A stretch of 64,000 nt of DNA, taken from Symsagittifera roscoffensis. Lineage: Eukaryota; Xenacoelomorpha; Acoela; Convolutidae. The stretch lies in contig NC_087066.1 of the NCBI RefSeq assembly GCF_963678635.1, positions 38,323,755 through 38,387,754 on the forward strand, read 5' to 3'. The position numbers and the translations under genes were made by a program. Of the stretch, positions 42,377 through 51,634 are shown one piece after another; the first letter of the stretch is position 1; every line of letters starts with the position of its first letter. The notes beneath the pieces were generated by a model that saw only the letters and a program-made list of their open reading frames with translations, had not been told where the DNA came from and ran no database searches.

Positions 42377-45300
42377 AATGAAATAAAAACTTTACATCCA
42401 AAGCTAACACCTCTTGAAACCTCCAGCAAACTAGCAACAGCACAAGGATCAACATTGATAAACTACGGAAAAATCCAATTATTTCTCCTCCCTACCAGAA
42501 CAATGGAGCAAAGTAAAATTCTAAACAAGCCATTTAAACAAATATTCCATATCACTGATATTAAATATAATATCATTGGAATACCATTTATTTCGAAGTA
42601 TATACCAACAATTAACATCCTAAATAGTAAAATATTAATCAAAGATAAATATACAAAAACAAAAGAAACATCCCTAACATTTTTTCAAAGATTAAACAAA
42701 CAACCACCATTCTTTTCAAAATTTTATCCAATATATAACCAACAAAGAAAACACCTGAAACCACTATCAGGAAACATATATAATTTTTCAATCAAACAAG
42801 TTCACCAATATGATAAAGAACAAAACAAACAAAAATTTTATATGTCAGATTTTGAATTCAAACCTATTCATAAATTTTTCAAAATCACAATCTCATCAAT
42901 AAAATATTTGAAAAATTCGAATTCAGATATTATTTCCTTACATGTCTATAACAACACACCTTACCAAGTAACATTACCTTTAGGACTTTTAGGATATTGT
43001 GAAACCAACGCTACAATATCACCAATACACGAAAAAGCCTATCGCGTAAATAATATACTCCAATTACTAGATATTTGCCAATCTACAATTCTTAATGAAG
43101 AATTATCTATAAATAATATAATAAGTAACGAAAACAGAAATACGGATTATTTCACAAAAACTCCATATTTCAAACCTACATTCAACATCAGTAACTACAC
43201 AGAGGACCAACAAAAATTTTTAACAATGTTTAATTTCCAACATTCACAAATAACACAAGACGAATTCGAAAAGTTAGCCAAACAGCTAATTAAATATTCA
43301 TCAGTCTATGCAACATCAAAATTCGATGTTGGCAAAATCAGTTCATCACTACATCTCCCATTAAAACCAGACGCAGTTTTCAAAAAACAGAGAGCAAGTA
43401 AAGTACCAATTCACTTACATGATAAAGTAAACAGATTACTCGATATTTTAGAACAGTACAATATTATATCACCAGTTAATAAAGAAGAACAACCAAAAGG
43501 CAACACATTCATCAACCCCGTTATCATTCTAGCTAAAGGAGAATCATTAAAAATCGTTCTCGATGCTAGATACCTCAATTCACTTATAGATGAATCAAAA
43601 TGTAATTGGCCCATTGAACCAATACAAGTTATTTTAACAAAAATAAACGGCAAATACTTTACAACCGCCGATATGAATAGTGCATACAATCAAATGCCAC
43701 TAGATGAACAATCACGACGTTTAACACAATTTGTTATCGGAAACCAACAATATGAGTTTAACCGCTTATTCTATGGAATATCCATAGGACCAGCAGCATT
43801 TTCAGCTTTTATGAGCAAAATTTTTAGACCACTGATACTCAAGAAAAACGCAATCACCTATCTAGATGATGTTTTTATGCAATCACAAACAAAAGACGAA
43901 ATGTTCAAAGTTTTAGAAAAATATCACCAAATACTTCAGAACGAAAATCTGAAGGCCGCCCCCGATAAATCACACTTCTTTCTGACAAGAGTTAAATTCT
44001 TAGGACATAACATAGAAAGAAAAACAATCACTCCACTGAAATCACGCATTGACGCTATTCAAAAACTTCAACCACTAACAAATAAAAAGAAAATCCAAGA
44101 ATTCCTTGGAATGTTAAACTTTTTAAGTAAATATGTTTATAAAATGCAATTATATCTACGACCATTTTACAACATCCTTAGACAACAAAATAATTTTGAA
44201 TGGAATACAGAACATCAAGCACGATTCGAAGAAATAAAGAAACTTTTAACTGAACAAATTTCAAACACAATTCCAGACCCTGATCAACCATTTTATGCAA
44301 TGTGCGATGCTTCGAACTTTGGCATCGGCGCAGCACTATTACAATCACATAATGGTACCAATAAAATGAACCTCATATCAGCAAATTCTCGATTATTCAC
44401 TCAAGCAGAGCTACGACTCTCAACTCTAATGAGAGAATGTACAGCCATAATATATACACTGACAGAATATGAATTTCTGATACTTGGATCAAAACATCCA
44501 ACAGTTTTATTCACAGACCACAAACCAATCATTTTTCTTTTCACACAGAAATCTAACCCAAACCACCGAGTTTACAGATTTCAACTAATTCTAATGAAAT
44601 TTCCAAACTTACATATAGTTTGGACTGCAGGAAAAAATCTTGCATTACCAGACACCTTAAGTCGAAATACACCACCTGAATTACTTACACGAAAAACAAC
44701 AGTTGAAATACCCAAAAACATAAAATTCTACCTTGCAGAAAACGAAACATCACCCCGATTAGAATGCAAATATGCAGTTAAAACTGATATTGAACAATCA
44801 CAAATAAATAATATACAACATTTCCCACTTTATTTAGATTGTCAAAATAATCATTATGAAGTTGATTTACTTGGAACATCAACTTTCAAACCAATCCCAT
44901 ATTCTCAATGGATAAAAAATAACACCCAACAAAAACGAACAAAACAACACCCGCCTAAAAAAGACCATTTTCCACTAATTGAAAAAGAAGATTTAACTGA
45001 TAAAATAAATTTATCAGGACCACAAACAAATGATTCAAAATACACAATAAATCAAGTTTTTGACCTTCACGACCCACTTGATACAATACCCTTATCTAAA
45101 TTCGAAATTGAAAACATTTTTCTCCCCCCAACAGATACGATTACAATTTCAACACTGAAACAATATCAAAATCTTGACCCGATAATTAGACAACTGAAAT
45201 CATGGCACAAATATAAAACTAAACCTATCAAAGCAGATTCAACCATTCTAGGAAACAAAACACTCCTCCGATACTTTCGCAAATTTAACAACACAACAAT

Positions 45301-45697
45301 TAACGAAAACACAGACCTTTTAGAGTATAACATGAATGAATCTACAGTTCCATGTCTCCCTATAAGTATGATTCTTATAGCTTTTAATATTTCACATACA
45401 CAAAATATTAAAGGACACTCTGGATCAGAAAAAACATATTCAAATTTTATACAAAATTTTTACTTCCCAAATGCACCAATTTGGATAAAAGTACTATGCA
45501 ATGATTGTATAGTATGTCAACTGAATAAACCTTACCCAAATCAAAAACAAATAGCACAAAAACAAGATTTTAAAGGACAAAGTTTGTACTTTAATCACCG
45601 TATCTCATTTGATACTAAAGGACCAATTTCACCCTCATCAGAAGGAAACTCCTACATTATGGTAATTGTTGACGCGTTTACACATTATGAAACTTAA
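42377..45697 (+). CDS. pol: Pol part 1: protease end, RT, RNase H, integrase start
   Basis: Open frame continuing from gag after TGA (first ATG at 42455). It makes cDNA and begins the integration enzyme. Residues are counted from 42455. The protease end has YNIIGIPFI near residue 46. The reverse transcriptase has TADMNSAYNQMPL, LFYGISIGPAAF and YLDD at 469-472. RNase H has MCDASNFGIGAALL (D about 618) and FTDHKPI (about 687). The integrase zinc region is about 980-1022 (GHSGSEKTY, CNDCIVCQ). The first catalytic Asp is in SFDTKGP (about 1053). The frame ends at TAA 45695-45697, within the integrase core. The second half of the core lies in another frame from about 45666. The motifs place it in Ty3/gypsy. 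Confidence 0.93.
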   Translation, partial: NEIKTLHPKLTPLETSSKLATAQGSTLINYGKIQLFLLPTRTMEQSKILNKPFKQIFHITDIKYNIIGIPFISKYIPTINILNSKILIKDKYTKTKETSLTFFQRLNKQPPFFSKFYPIYNQQRKHLKPLSGNIYNFSIKQVHQYDKEQNKQKFYMSDFEFKPIHKFFKITISSIKYLKNSNSDIISLHVYNNTPYQVTLPLGLLGYCETNATISPIHEKAYRVNNILQLLDICQSTILNEELSINNIISNENRNTDYFTKTPYFKPTFNISNYTEDQQKFLTMFNFQHSQITQDEFEKLAKQLIKYSSVYATSKFDVGKISSSLHLPLKPDAVFKKQRASKVPIHLHDKVNRLLDILEQYNIISPVNKEEQPKGNTFINPVIILAKGESLKIVLDARYLNSLIDESKCNWPIEPIQVILTKINGKYFTTADMNSAYNQMPLDEQSRRLTQFVIGNQQYEFNRLFYGISIGPAAFSAFMSKIFRPLILKKNAITYLDDVFMQSQTKDEMFKVLEKYHQILQNENLKAAPDKSHFFLTRVKFLGHNIERKTITPLKSRIDAIQKLQPLTNKKKIQEFLGMLNFLSKYVYKMQLYLRPFYNILRQQNNFEWNTEHQARFEEIKKLLTEQISNTIPDPDQPFYAMCDASNFGIGAALLQSHNGTNKMNLISANSRLFTQAELRLSTLMRECTAIIYTLTEYEFLILGSKHPTVLFTDHKPIIFLFTQKSNPNHRVYRFQLILMKFPNLHIVWTAGKNLALPDTLSRNTPPELLTRKTTVEIPKNIKFYLAENETSPRLECKYAVKTDIEQSQINNIQHFPLYLDCQNNHYEVDLLGTSTFKPIPYSQWIKNNTQQKRTKQHPPKKDHFPLIEKEDLTDKINLSGPQTNDSKYTINQVFDLHDPLDTIPLSKFEIENIFLPPTDTITISTLKQYQNLDPIIRQLKSWHKYKTKPIKADSTILGNKTLLRYFRKFNNTTINENTDLLEYNMNESTVPCLPISMILIAFNISHTQNIKGHSGSEKTYSNFIQNFYFPNAPIWIKVLCNDCIVCQLNKPYPNQKQIAQKQDFKGQSLYFNHRISFDTKGPISPSSEGNSYIMVIVDAFTHYET

Positions 45698-46871
45698 CCC
45701 AGTACCACATTGTAACGCTTATTACGCTTACACAACACTCTATGAACACTGGATAGCAAAATTCGGACTACCAGAAATTTTAGTTACAGACAATGGTACA
45801 GAATTCATAAATAATGAAATAATAACACTATGTCATTTATACAACATTAAACACAAACCACGTACATCTCATGCACCTTGGACAAACGGCTTAGTCGAAG
45901 GTATGAACCGTTCACTACAAGAATATCTTAGATGTATCATCAACGGAAATGATACAAAATATACCGAATGGTCAGCAGATGTAAAATTATTTCCCTTAGC
46001 ATATAATTCACAAATTACGACAACTTTAGGAATGTCACCATACGAAATGGTTTTTAACCAAAAGCCACGCAAACCAATAATGTTTACAGCAAATTCACAT
46101 AAAAACGCACAAGGTTATTGTCAACCAAATAAAGACTCAATTTGTTATAACCTACCTTTACATACACACGATGAAGATCATTTTCATCACCCACAAATTC
46201 TTAAATTAGCCTCCGGTACACACACCGAATGGATTCTAAATAGAGATAAAAAACACAATGAAATTTATCAAAAAATAACAAAAAAGTTATTACAAAGACA
46301 AAACATCAATGAACAAATCAATTCACGTTTTACACCAGCCTCCGATTTAAAAATTGGAACATTTGTTTTAATACCTAATTTTAATACTCAAAAAGGAATT
46401 TCTAAAAAATTACAACCCCTCCGAAAAGGACCCTACCAAATAATTGCAAAACCCACTGATGTCACATATAAAATTACCGACTCAGACAAAAAAGAAATCG
46501 TTCAACATCGAAACAACCTATTACCTTATTACCCAAAAGAATACGCACTCCGCGAATTAACTCAATTATATTCTTTCACAGGATTAAAAATCATTCAAAA
46601 TGAACCACATCTGAAAAACACAGAACAAAATGATAACCCCACCGAAAATCAAAACACAAAACCAACCGCAACCAAAATCAATACACAAAACCATAAAGAA
46701 TATCCAAAACAAAGAAAAAATAGAAAAATGACCGAACAAATAATACCCCAAGAAGAAATAGACAAATCTGAACATAGAAAAACAACAAGACTCCGAAATC
46801 AACCACGTAAAAACTACAAAATGTTCATCCCCCAATCTAAAATATTAAAAAAAGTAGAATTTAAAAAGTAA
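45666..46871 (+). CDS. pol: Pol part 2: integrase core end and GPY/F domain
   Basis: Continues the integrase in a shifted frame. The second catalytic Asp is in LVTDNGTEF (near residue 41) and the Glu in GLVEGMNRSL (near 78). The GPY/F motif is in LRKGPYQIIAK (about 257-267), a feature of gypsy-group and some retroviral integrases. A charged, Asn/Gln/Lys-rich tail of about 110 residues ends at 46871. The zinc region and first catalytic Asp are in the preceding frame, so the integrase is split by a frameshift around 45685-45697, next to a short A run. This may be a mutation, an assembly indel or recoding. The first two cannot be told apart here. Confidence 0.88.
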   Translation: MLTRLHIMKLNPVPHCNAYYAYTTLYEHWIAKFGLPEILVTDNGTEFINNEIITLCHLYNIKHKPRTSHAPWTNGLVEGMNRSLQEYLRCIINGNDTKYTEWSADVKLFPLAYNSQITTTLGMSPYEMVFNQKPRKPIMFTANSHKNAQGYCQPNKDSICYNLPLHTHDEDHFHHPQILKLASGTHTEWILNRDKKHNEIYQKITKKLLQRQNINEQINSRFTPASDLKIGTFVLIPNFNTQKGISKKLQPLRKGPYQIIAKPTDVTYKITDSDKKEIVQHRNNLLPYYPKEYALRELTQLYSFTGLKIIQNEPHLKNTEQNDNPTENQNTKPTATKINTQNHKEYPKQRKNRKMTEQIIPQEEIDKSEHRKTTRLRNQPRKNYKMFIPQSKILKKVEFKK

Positions 46872-47471
46872 TTTTAAGATTTTATACTTCACAATCTTGA
46901 AACCTCCGTAACATTTTTCATTTCAATTTTTCAAAATAACATGCTCACAAGTACGCAATAATTCTAGTTCAAAATAGACCAATAGGATTCATCCAATCCG
47001 CCACTTTCTCTAACTCAAACTAAGATCAATTAGACGAATAATCTAGAACTCCAGGCACATCTCTAACTATAACTTTACAACCTCCAGGTCAAAAATAAGC
47101 AAACCACTCCAACTTGACAACTAAAATAAATATCACCATAATACCGTACCCCTCCCTTATCTAATAACCCAAAGATCAACAATATTTCCCCAACTCAGAC
47201 CACGAATACCCCCAAAACAAATTTGATAACTTAGCCTAAAGTAACAAAATGAAGATTTTAATTAGCCTAAAGTATAAAAATCTCACCATACCCCGGATCA
47301 TTTGACAAACAAAAATAAAGAAAAAGACGACCTCCCAGTCACCATGAAAATTGCCCCCAACAATTTTTTACAAAACTCAACCCACTTGTCAAAAAACTAA
47401 TAAATAATTCGACCACACTAGAAAATCGCCTCAAACAGCAAAAAATATTCGACCAAGAGATCATTTCTTAA
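46872..47471 (+). other. non-coding spacer between pol and small ORFs
   Basis: 600 bp without a long ORF. A GCCTAAAGTA phrase is repeated at about 47234 and 47263. Possibly a splice-acceptor or promoter region for the downstream genes. Nothing firm. Confidence 0.4.
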
Positions 47472-47702
47472 ATGCTCTTCTCTCAAACAGTTGCTCAAAT
47501 ACTTATAAATTTTAAACATTTTTTTTCAATACTTGAAGCCTTTATAATATTTCTTTTTGATATACTTGAATATTTTCTAATAATCCTAATCATTTTTTGT
47601 AACATTTTTTTAATTTTCTACACAATACTCGAACTATTCCTCCAACTTTCCAAAACCCTTGAATATATCCACAGGTACGATTTTAACAACTTGTCTAAAT
47701 GA
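47472..47702 (+). CDS. tiny hydrophobic ORF 1 (76 aa)
   Basis: Residues about 12-58 are almost entirely Ile, Leu, Phe and Tyr (EAFIIFLFDILEYFLIILII, NIFLIFYTILELFL), enough for two membrane segments. No family recognised. Its stop codon overlaps the next ATG (ATGA at 47699-47702), so the two small proteins may be made from one transcript by reinitiation. Viroporin-like or an envelope-assisting peptide is a guess from size and hydrophobicity. AT-rich DNA can yield hydrophobic ORFs by chance, so expression is unproven. Confidence 0.45.
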   Translation: MLFSQTVAQILINFKHFFSILEAFIIFLFDILEYFLIILIIFCNIFLIFYTILELFLQLSKTLEYIHRYDFNNLSK

Positions 47703-47887
47703 TACGAACAATTTTCAGTAGAACTGATATTTTTTTATTGTTTGTAATTTTCATAACATTTTTATCATCCCTCATTTTGACAATATGTAAATGTATAAAG
47801 AAAGCAATCATCACATTTGCCCTAGCAACAATTTTTCTAATTATTTTTTTGGAAGAATATTATAATAAACATAAACCTTCCCACTAA
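47699..47887 (+). CDS. tiny hydrophobic ORF 2 (62 aa)
   Basis: Two predicted membrane segments: IFLLFVIFITFLSSLILTI (about 11-29) and AIITFALATIFLIIFL (about 36-51). A KCIKK loop lies between them and a charged tail YYNKHKPSH at the end. Its ATG overlaps the stop of the ORF before it. The stop at 47885-47887 lies just before the ATG-less ORF that opens at 47893. No family recognised. Confidence 0.45.
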   Translation: MIRTIFSRTDIFLLFVIFITFLSSLILTICKCIKKAIITFALATIFLIIFLEEYYNKHKPSH

Positions 47888-47892
47888 AGTAA

Positions 47893-49029
47893 AAATTCAA
47901 AAATCCATCAAAAATTGCTACCCAACAGTCACAGAATCAGTCTTCACCGACATCATCCCAAGATAATCCAACACCACCTTCCACTACTCAAAATCCTCAA
48001 ACATCTACACGAATTTCTTTTCAAGACAATCCATACACTTTTGAAGAACGGCACGCTCGTTTATCTGAACCACTAGAACCAGTTCAACGACAAGCATCCC
48101 TAAGTGAACCAACATACAATCTTTACCCAACACTACCACAAGAACTAAGTAGAATACGAAACCTTAGTCAAAACCAAAACACAACAGAAATAAATAGACA
48201 AATTATACATCCTCGACGAAATAGAAATTTTCAAACTCCCCGAGTTCATTTTGATATACCTCAATCCCCATCACAAACCACTCCAGAAAACACCACTGGT
48301 ATCACACCAGAAACTCCTACACTTTTTTCACAACGAAGCACTTCAAGTCTACCTTCAGACTACTTAGGTTCAACACCAACATCTGAACAAGCACGAGAAA
48401 ATCCTTTTAACCCCCCAAACCTAACATCACGACTGCCATATTGGACTACACATTCATTTACACAAGGTGAACCAAATTTAGTCAATGACCCCATAGATAT
48501 TTCTACGGATACAACAACATCCTCATCACTACCAGAAACATTATCACTACCATCAACACCATCAATAAGCCAATTTTCACCACCACCCTTTAACTTAAAT
48601 TTTCCAAATAATCTCGACGCCAGATATCGAGAACAATCATCAATAAATATTCCTTTAAGACCTGATTGGAATACATTCACAGCACCTCCACCATTATTTG
48701 GACAACATCAAGAAAGTAACCGCCTTCATAACTGGGCACTTAATAGATTACAATATCGCCAAGATATTCATAACGATATCCGTGATCACAATATTCAAAT
48801 ACTCCAACAAAACAGTTTACAATTAAAGTATGAAATCACAGTTAAGTTAAATAACATTACCCAACATCCCTACCCATTAAATCCACCTAACATAACAGCT
48901 CAATCACTACCACCACCGTTTATAACTACTGAAGTAATATATAAATACGACAGATACACCAAAAACACAATTGGTTACATTACATTTTATAACCCTTACT
49001 CAGGATTATCATACACATGTATATTCTAA
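47893..49029 (+). CDS. ATG-less ORF (379 codons), Ser/Pro/Thr/Gln-rich
   Basis: An open frame from 47893 to TAA 49027-49029 that contains no ATG codon at all. The product is rich in Ser, Pro, Thr, Gln and Asn for about 270 residues (NPQTSTRISFQDNPYTFEER, LPSTPSISQFSPPPF). It then becomes more structured (NRLHNWALNRLQYRQDIHND, ILQQNSLQLKYEITVKLNNI) and ends GYITFYNPYSGLSYTCIF. It overlaps the env ORF start (49017) by 13 bases. Length and composition make chance unlikely. Expression would need splicing from an upstream exon (acceptor-like CCCAACAG ends at 47928), frameshifting or non-AUG initiation. No family recognised. Confidence 0.6.
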   Translation, partial: KFKNPSKIATQQSQNQSSPTSSQDNPTPPSTTQNPQTSTRISFQDNPYTFEERHARLSEPLEPVQRQASLSEPTYNLYPTLPQELSRIRNLSQNQNTTEINRQIIHPRRNRNFQTPRVHFDIPQSPSQTTPENTTGITPETPTLFSQRSTSSLPSDYLGSTPTSEQARENPFNPPNLTSRLPYWTTHSFTQGEPNLVNDPIDISTDTTTSSSLPETLSLPSTPSISQFSPPPFNLNFPNNLDARYREQSSINIPLRPDWNTFTAPPPLFGQHQESNRLHNWALNRLQYRQDIHNDIRDHNIQILQQNSLQLKYEITVKLNNITQHPYPLNPPNITAQSLPPPFITTEVIYKYDRYTKNTIGYITFYNPYSGLSYTCIF

Positions 49030-50156
49030 AATTATTAATTTTTCTCCAACTCCTTTTTCTAGTAACCTCAAATCAAAACATAAACCCTTCCCCTCGTACA
49101 GGACCACAAGATTTATTAGTAACACATTACGATTGTGAAGAAAATGAACAAAAAACACTACATAAATATGCAATAAATCAAGTATCACAATGTGAAACAG
49201 AACCACAAGCTATAGAAACCACAGATATAATAGCAACACTCTATTCAAAAGCCCGAGCAACAACAGTTACAGGTTATAAATTCACAGCGACATTTTCCGA
49301 AAAGAAAGTACATTGTTCACAAGTCTCCAACGGCAACAAAAACCGACTTGACCATGAATCATTCTATCAAAGTAATATAGAACGTCTTTTACATCTCAAT
49401 CCCGACGATTGTAAAAATGAATTACTTAGACTAAACATCACACAAAATAAAAATTCCCAAAGAAAATTAGTTAATTTTCAAGTTTTTTCAGACTCTGTAC
49501 ATCAATCACAACTTGAAAGACACCAAGGACATATAAAACTAGACGAAAAATACCCGTATAACGGCGCACACGGACGATTAACCTATGACCTACATGATAA
49601 ACATTGGATACCACACATTGGTATAAATAACCCATCAAACTGCAAAGCAGACACGAAAAATAAAGGATACCAAGAAATAATGTTTTTCGATTGGAAAATA
49701 CAACTCGAAAAAATACAACTCACACGAGATTTATCTGATAATACAATGATCTATCAAGGAATCCGACTACCTTGTAAAAATGATCAAGGATATTGCGACC
49801 CTACAACAAGAACACAAGCAACAATTGTTTGGTTCCCCGAAGATACATGTACAACATTTCAAGTAGCAAAAATACACGCTCGTATGATAAAATTTCACGA
49901 AAAATATTTTATACAATCAATTCCATATGAACAAGTCCATCCATCACGCAAACTAAGTTCCGATTTTAGAAACATAGACAATATAGAAAATAAATTGACA
50001 CGTTTTCAAATATATCAAGAAACAGAACTTGCATGTAAATACAGGAATCCACTTCACAGAACACAATACTCTGAAATATTAGTTGAATACGAAAAAGGAT
50101 TCGACATGACCACTGGAAAAGTAAAAATCGACCCATATGCACAGGTCATCCTCTAA
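49017..50156 (+). CDS. env: envelope-like glycoprotein, N-terminal part
   Basis: Starts with a signal peptide (MYILKLLIFLQLLFLVTS). A cysteine-containing ectodomain follows: THYDCEENEQ, VSQCETEPQ, KKVHCSQVSNG, SNCKADTK, RLPCKNDQGYC. Glycosylation sites include LNIT. The pattern (YDC, then C, ETT, then a run of hydrophobic strands and a Cys) resembles the glycoproteins of chuvirus-related sequences and env genes of some invertebrate retroelements. This is recognition by pattern and was not searched. The frame ends at TAA 50154-50156, while the matching C-terminal half continues in another frame from about 50145. The glycoprotein is therefore split by a frameshift. It would be membrane-bound and mediate cell entry if intact. 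Confidence 0.7.
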   Translation: MYILKLLIFLQLLFLVTSNQNINPSPRTGPQDLLVTHYDCEENEQKTLHKYAINQVSQCETEPQAIETTDIIATLYSKARATTVTGYKFTATFSEKKVHCSQVSNGNKNRLDHESFYQSNIERLLHLNPDDCKNELLRLNITQNKNSQRKLVNFQVFSDSVHQSQLERHQGHIKLDEKYPYNGAHGRLTYDLHDKHWIPHIGINNPSNCKADTKNKGYQEIMFFDWKIQLEKIQLTRDLSDNTMIYQGIRLPCKNDQGYCDPTTRTQATIVWFPEDTCTTFQVAKIHARMIKFHEKYFIQSIPYEQVHPSRKLSSDFRNIDNIENKLTRFQIYQETELACKYRNPLHRTQYSEILVEYEKGFDMTTGKVKIDPYAQVIL

Positions 50157-51634
50157 ACGAAGGAACATCCTATATACCAGTTAATTTTGAAAAAAGCAAC
50201 GGACAACCTGGTGGACATCTAAAACCTTATGACACCAGAAGCACACGCTTACAAGAATTATCACTAATGAATACTACATATTTCGGTAATATCCACTATG
50301 ATATTCATTTGGATATGAAACTAGACTATACAATTAGCCGCATTTTTCAAGAAATGTCACTCTCCGAATTAGAAACACTACACCAACTATGCGAATTAGA
50401 ACGAACACAAATATTACAATCACTTGCACTAGCAGTATTAAAAATACCCTACGCAGGATACTTATTATCAGGAAATAGATCAAATTTTTTAGACTATGAA
50501 GGAAACATCTTATGGTTTTATACTTGTACCAAAAAAGTATCACCACTATACGTTTTTGAAGATAAACGATGTTATAAAAGAATCCCTATCTTTTATAAGA
50601 ATAAAGTACATTTCGTGGATACACTTTCACGAAGAACCTATTTCTGGGATACCGCAGTCCCATGTGGATCAGAAAATAGCCACAATGTAGTACAACTAAA
50701 CCCTGATGAAAATAAATATTATCTTCTCACTCCATATCCCACATTAATGCAATCACTCAAAAAATTTTCACCAGAAAGCATTCGCGCTATCGCTCGAAAC
50801 CCAAATATAGACTTACAATCAATAGGAATCTATTCAAAATCAGATATTCAACATCACATTAGAACACAACAATTCCAAGAATTATTAACACAAATGGACA
50901 CTATACAAAGACAATCAATAGACCAAAATTTACGCAAACTTGCAGAAACCGCAGGATTTGCCGATATCTACACCCAAGACTATAGCGGATATTTTAAAGA
51001 CATTAAAGATTATATATATCTAAACGGCGAAAAATACCGTCCCCAAGATATATCACCAATTAACATTTTTAGCTTTGTTACACTCAAAAATGAGATCCTA
51101 GATTTTCTAGGATGGCCCTACTACATCTTAGAAAAATTGACTATTTTATACGCAATGTTTAACTTTATTGGATTTCTTTTCTCACTCTTAAAAGGAATCT
51201 ACAACACATGTGCTATACACACACAAGTAAACAGACAAGCAAGCGTAGCACGCATACTCTTTGCAGGATTTTTTGGAATCTTTTCTACATCTATAAACAA
51301 AATTCTTTTAGACGCACAAATAAAAGAATATAACACAAAAATAACAACACGACAAAATACATACGACGAAGAACATAACAATGTCGACACACAGCCAACG
51401 GCACCACAATTACCACCCCTACCAAATAACCATCCACTATCCCTAGTCCCACGAAATTTTCGAAATTTAGCAATCACACATAATCCAAATTTTCGACTCA
51501 ATACATCACAAAGTCCCGTCCAACATATAATGACACACCAGTCACAAGATGATAATACTTATGAACAAATTATTGAACAACCCCATACCACCGCTTTTCA
51601 GTCTCAAAATAATCATTTTTTTAGCCCACGATGA
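50145..51634 (+). CDS. env: envelope-like glycoprotein, C-terminal part
   Basis: Open in a different frame from about 50145 (first ATG 50267). It begins GHPLNEGTSYIP and continues with LCELERTQILQSLALAVL, YAGYLLSGNRSNFLDYEGNI, FEDKRCYKRIPIFYKNKVHF, VDTLSRRTYFWDT and VPC. A helical stretch follows, then a membrane anchor LTILYAMFNFIGFLFSLLKG (51138-51197) and a cytoplasmic tail of over 100 residues. The CYKRIPIFYKNKVHFVD block with a VPC nearby is the part most like chuvirus-type glycoproteins (inference). Its TGA stop overlaps the ATG of the next ORF (ATGA, 51631-51634), suggesting coupled translation. Confidence 0.7.

Noticed and set aside
48360..48680. 106-codon - strand ORF with acidic Gly/Val repeats
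   Set aside because: Shadow of the ATG-less + strand ORF, opposite its Pro/Thr/Ser codons.
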